Below are positions 6,426 to 8,878 of a stretch of 8,878 nt of DNA, in pieces. The position numbers and the translations under genes are program-made. The notes under the pieces are model-generated. The model was given only the letters and a program-made list of their open reading frames with translations, was not told the origin of the DNA and did not search any database. Source of the stretch: an uncultured Ruminococcus sp. (GTDB taxonomy: Bacteria; Bacillota; Clostridia; Oscillospirales; Ruminococcaceae). Each line of letters begins with the position of its first letter. Position 1 is the stretch's first letter. Location of the stretch: the NCBI GenBank assembly GCA_945835085.1, contig CAMAIG010000038.1:1-8878 (forward strand), in the 5' to 3' direction.

Positions 6426-7481
6426 TTATTTTAAGAAACCGAGGAAATCCTCCACGGTCATTTTCACGGGTGAGGAAGCTCCTACATCGGAGCAGATTAT
6501 GACGCTGATGCTGCCTCCCGCACGCTTTTTGTCATTAAGACAAGCGCCGCCAAGCTGTTCGGTGGAAGGCTCCACGGAAATTTTAAGCTCATATTTTTCA
6601 AGGCAGCCCACAAGCTCCTCTGCAAGACCCTCACGGCACATTTGCTTTTTTTCTGCAATTTCCGTAATAAGCTCCATGCCCTTTGCAACGGCTCTTCCGT
6701 GGGAAATTCCCGTGTAATTATAGAACTGCTCAATGGAGTGACCGAGAGTGTGACCGAAATTGAGGAGCATTCTTTCACCCTTGTCAAACTCGTCTGCCTC
6801 CACCACGTCACGCTTTATAGAAACGCAGCGGATAATAATATCCTCCATGACCTCCATAATATTTCCGATATTGTGGGAGCTTAGAATGTCAAAAAGCTCC
6901 TTCGACTTTATCATGCCGTATTTAACGACCTCGCCCATGCCGTCGATGAGAAAATCACGGGGGAGGGTTTCAAGGGTGTCGATGTCGCAGATAACGAGAT
7001 TTGGCTGCTTGAAAGCGCCCACGAGATTTTTTCCCTCGGGAATGTCGATAGCGGTCTTTCCGCCCACCGAGGAATCCACCTGAGCAAGAAGTGATGTGGG
7101 TATCTGGATAAAATCCATGCCACGAAGATAGGTTGCGGCTGCATAGCCTGCCATATCACCCGTAACGCCGCCTCCTACCGCAACTATGGCGTCGGAGCGT
7201 GTAAAATGGTTCTTTGCGAGAAAACCGTAAATTCTGTTCAGAGTATCCGAGCATTTGGAAGCCTCGCCGTGGGGAAATGTGAACAGCTCAGCCTCAGAGC
7301 CGCCTGCCCTCAGTGCTTCCGTTATCTTTTCGGCGTAAAGGGGCGAAACGTTGTCATCGGATATCACGGCAAATTTCCTTGCCTTTGTTGCCTTTCCGAT
7401 AAGCTCATTGCAGTCTGCAAGAAGCCCTCTGCCGATAAGAACCTCGTATTTCCTTGAAGCGTTAACTTTTATAGTGGTCAT
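6426..7481 (-). CDS. aroB: 3-dehydroquinate synthase
   Basis: Cyclises DAHP to 3-dehydroquinate, the second shikimate step, using NAD+ and a divalent metal (usually Zn). With the start at 7481 the protein has 351 residues, typical of the family. Motifs: NAD loop VGGGVTGDMAG (102-112), PTSLLAQVDSSVGGKTAID (128-146), GEVVKYG (183-189) and NFGHTLGHSIE (241-251). Probable metal ligands are Glu184, His244 and His261, with His248 also active-site. The frame is open 10 codons further upstream (7511), but AAAAGGAG lies 6 bases before the 7481 ATG, and the longer form would read through the terminator-like hairpin. It is the first gene of the aro cluster. No promoter is evident between the hairpin and the ribosome binding site, so expression may depend on read-through. 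Confidence 0.96.
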   Translation of the reverse strand: MTTIKVNASRKYEVLIGRGLLADCNELIGKATKARKFAVISDDNVSPLYAEKITEALRAGGSEAELFTFPHGEASKCSDTLNRIYGFLAKNHFTRSDAIVAVGGGVTGDMAGYAAATYLRGMDFIQIPTSLLAQVDSSVGGKTAIDIPEGKNLVGAFKQPNLVICDIDTLETLPRDFLIDGMGEVVKYGMIKSKELFDILSSHNIGNIMEVMEDIIIRCVSIKRDVVEADEFDKGERMLLNFGHTLGHSIEQFYNYTGISHGRAVAKGMELITEIAEKKQMCREGLAEELVGCLEKYELKISVEPSTEQLGGACLNDKKRAGGSISVIICSDVGASSPVKMTVEDFLGFLK

Positions 7482-7503
7482 AGTGTTCTCCTTTTTACCG
7501 GTC

Positions 7504-7541
7504 AAAAACAAGTGACTCCGTAACTATGAACAGAGTCACTT
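7504..7541 (-). terminator. Terminator or attenuator hairpin in front of aroB
   Basis: AAGTGACTC (7510-7518) and GAGTCACTT (7533-7541) form a perfect 9-bp stem with a 14-base loop. On the minus strand it is followed by GTTTTTGAC (T-run at 7504-7508). It begins 11 bases after the stop codon of the small lipoprotein. The stem is only moderately GC-rich and the T-run short, so termination may be partial. Only 8 bases separate the T-run from the aroB ribosome binding site, so no promoter fits between them. Confidence 0.75.
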
Positions 7542-7552
7542 AATTGTGTATA

Positions 7553-7747
7553 TTATTGTATGTCGGCAAGAATATCCTCTGCCGCATCGAGCTGTCCCTG
7601 TCTTTCGTCACCGATAGCGCCAAGCTCCTCGGAATTTGCGGAAACATACTCCGAAGCCTGCACCACGGGATTATTTTCCGCAGCGTCCTCCCTTGTGCAT
7701 GAGCAGAGGAGCACTGTCAAAAGCAGAACGGGGATAAACAGCTTCAT
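7553..7747 (-). CDS. Small acidic lipoprotein, unknown function
   Basis: A 64-residue predicted lipoprotein. Lys2 and a hydrophobic stretch (3-14) lead to L-C-S-C with lipidation expected at Cys17; the preceding Cys15 is an unusual lipobox residue but tolerable. The mature part is only 48 residues, rich in Glu, Asp and Ala, probably helical (ASEYVSANSEELGAIGDERQGQLDAAEDILADI), with no known domain. AAAGGAG lies 9 bases before the start and overlaps the end of the upstream LRR gene, whose stop is 15 bases away. The pair is therefore likely translated from one mRNA. A terminator-like hairpin follows. It might be an accessory or surface partner of the LRR lipoprotein. Nothing in the sequence gives a function, and a relic of a longer protein is also possible. 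Confidence 0.75.
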   Translation of the reverse strand: MKLFIPVLLLTVLLCSCTREDAAENNPVVQASEYVSANSEELGAIGDERQGQLDAAEDILADIQ

Positions 7748-7762
7748 AGCTCACAGCTCCTT

Positions 7763-8800
7763 TTATCGGTTGATCTTGCAGTTTGGCATACATTCCTGAA
7801 GATGTGCCAGCTCGTCAAAATCCTTGGTGCTGATAAGCTCAATGCCGCTTATGTAAAGCTTTTTCATGCCGTCAAGCTCATAGATAGGTGAAAGGTCCTC
7901 AATGGGATTGTTGGAAAGCTTCAGCCAGCCGAGAGTCCTCAGCTCCGAAAGAATTGTGATATCCGTTATCTGGTTATTTTCAAGATAGATCTCCGTCACC
8001 GCAGACATACGCCACAGGGGAGTGATGTCTGTTATCTCGTTGTTCTGGAGATGCACTCTGTCCATAAGGGACATATCGTTAAGAGCGCCGATATCCCGTA
8101 TCTTGTTGTCATTGAGCTTTAAAAGCTTCATTCCCTTCATTCCCGCAAGAGCGGAAATATCGGAGATGCTGTTGTCCGAAAGGTCGAGATTTGTGAGGTT
8201 GGTAAGATTTTTCAGAGGAGAGATATCGGTGATATTGTTGCTCCTCAGGTGAAGGGTCGTAAGGTTTGTAAGTCCTCCGATAGGGGTAAGGTCGCTGATA
8301 TTATTCTTGAAAAGGGACAGTGTACGAAGCTTTGTCAGACCCTGAATACAGGAAAGGTCGCTGATATTGTTCTGATAAATATGCAGCTCGGTGAGATTGA
8401 GCATATATTTAAGGTCTGCGATGTCCTCGTTGGTAAGTCCTAGGTTGTTGAGGGTAAGTGAAGTAAGGTCGGTGGAATACTCAACGCCCTTGATGGTGAT
8501 AAAATCGGGCATTTCCGCCATAGCGGCTTCCTTTGCGCTGACAGCCGCACTGACCTCGGGGAGATCGGAGCCGTTGAGATAATCAAGCTTTGATTTCGGA
8601 ATAAGGGTAGGCAGTGACTCGTCCTGCATATCCGCAAGCTGATTTTCGAGAGAATCCACCTTTGAAACAAGCTCGTCCCTTGAAAGCTCGCCGTTGCCAT
8701 GGGAATCGTCCGCCGCAACGCCGCTGCTGCAGCCTGCCGCAAGCGCCATCACCGACAGCATGAGCAGTGCTTTCAGACGACAAAAAATATTCATTTTCAT
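7763..8800 (-). CDS. Leucine-rich-repeat lipoprotein (internalin-like repeats)
   Basis: A 345-residue predicted surface lipoprotein. The signal peptide ends in the lipobox L-A-A-G-C with Cys24 lipidated. A short charged, probably coiled-coil segment follows (about 41-62, ELVSKVDSLENQLADMQ), then a linker to about 100. From residue 112 to about 310 there are nine leucine-rich repeats. Eight are exactly 22 residues with the pattern L-x-x-L-x-L-x-x-N-x-I-x-D-I-x-P-L (135, 157, 179, 201, 223, 245, 267 and 289 are unit starts), plus a C-terminal cap with Cys337 and Cys341. This is the SDS22/internalin type, which normally binds proteins. No cell-wall sorting motif is present, so anchoring is by lipid. 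The start at 8800 is chosen for GAAAGGAG 10 bases upstream; Met3 (8794) and an upstream Met (8836) fit worse. Ligand unknown; adhesion or envelope sensing are guesses. Confidence 0.9.
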   Translation of the reverse strand: MKMNIFCRLKALLMLSVMALAAGCSSGVAADDSHGNGELSRDELVSKVDSLENQLADMQDESLPTLIPKSKLDYLNGSDLPEVSAAVSAKEAAMAEMPDFITIKGVEYSTDLTSLTLNNLGLTNEDIADLKYMLNLTELHIYQNNISDLSCIQGLTKLRTLSLFKNNISDLTPIGGLTNLTTLHLRSNNITDISPLKNLTNLTNLDLSDNSISDISALAGMKGMKLLKLNDNKIRDIGALNDMSLMDRVHLQNNEITDITPLWRMSAVTEIYLENNQITDITILSELRTLGWLKLSNNPIEDLSPIYELDGMKKLYISGIELISTKDFDELAHLQECMPNCKINR

Positions 8801-8854
8801 ATATTCACTGCTCCTTTCCGATGACGGTACACGCACCTATACTTATACACTTAC

Positions 8855-8860
8855 ATTATA
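8855..8860 (-). promoter_or_regulatory. Probable -10 box for the LRR lipoprotein gene
   Basis: A perfect TATAAT on the minus strand, 54 bases before the chosen start. A -35 box at normal spacing would begin at or beyond base 8878, the end of the window, so it cannot be checked here. A start point near 8848 would give a leader of about 48 bases with the GAAAGGAG ribosome binding site. Confidence 0.55.
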
Positions 8861-8878
8861 ATGCATTTTGGGACATTT

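Noticed and set aside
7482..7511. Ten-codon longer start for aroB
   Set aside because: It would begin inside the hairpin at 7510-7541. The ATG at 7481 has AAAAGGAG six bases upstream and gives the usual family N-terminus.
7555..7560. TACAAT as a -10 box for aroB
   Set aside because: It overlaps the lipoprotein stop codon, no -35 lies 16-18 bases upstream, and transcripts from it would still meet the hairpin; kept only as a weak possibility.
7900..8470. Repeated DNA words (such as GATATCGGTGATATTGTT variants) suggesting a tandem repeat or CRISPR
   Set aside because: The 66-base period is the codon image of 22-residue leucine-rich repeats; there are no identical repeats with unique spacers.
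1..8878. tRNA, rRNA, insertion sequence, phage or defence genes
   Set aside because: I looked for cloverleaf-like structures, transposase motifs, direct-repeat arrays and nuclease or toxin domains and found none I can support.

Overview
This is a chromosomal segment from a low-to-mid GC Gram-positive anaerobe, most likely a Clostridia member of the Ruminococcus / Oscillospirales type. That assignment is an inference. It rests on strong AAAGGAG-type ribosome binding sites, a perfect CcpA-type cre box, lipoprotein signals with Firmicutes-style lipoboxes, a DUF4364 protein (a family known from Clostridia), and clostridial-looking AroA and GalK motif variants. Every gene I can support lies on the minus strand, so transcription runs from right to left.

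Layout in transcription order. (1) Positions 8860-7553: a promoter-like -10 box, a leucine-rich-repeat lipoprotein, and after 15 bases a 64-residue acidic lipoprotein. These are followed by a short hairpin terminator or attenuator (7504-7541). (2) Positions 7481-2163: a tight cluster aroB - aroA - aroC - DUF4364 - galK with gaps of about 18-46 bases. The three aro products perform the DAHP-to-dehydroquinate step (AroB) and the last two steps to chorismate (AroA, AroC). The DUF4364 winged-helix-like protein and a galactokinase-family GHMP kinase ride behind them. (3) Positions 2162-1644: a 519-base gene-free stretch. It holds seven consecutive hairpins (about 1863-2078), of which the last transcribed is terminator-like, then a strong terminator (1757-1799), then the promoter of the next gene. 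(4) Positions 1643-273: a sugar ABC-transporter substrate-binding lipoprotein with a textbook extended -10 promoter and a perfect cre operator just downstream of the start point. (5) Positions 272-1: a strong hairpin terminator (198-243), AT-rich sequence, and a long near-perfect inverted repeat at the window edge.

How the parts fit: aromatic amino acid precursor synthesis and sugar use are controlled separately. The solute-binding protein gene is a single-gene transcript with its own catabolite-type control, and no permease or ATPase genes are in the window. The less ordinary signals are noncoding: the multi-hairpin block after galK, a shared GTTTTTGAC tail on three of the four terminators, and a terminator hairpin directly in front of aroB that leaves no room for a separate promoter. 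Among the proteins, the galactokinase-family enzyme with an altered sugar-binding signature inside an aro cluster is the most worth testing. I do not see a convincing new defence, mobile or CRISPR system.
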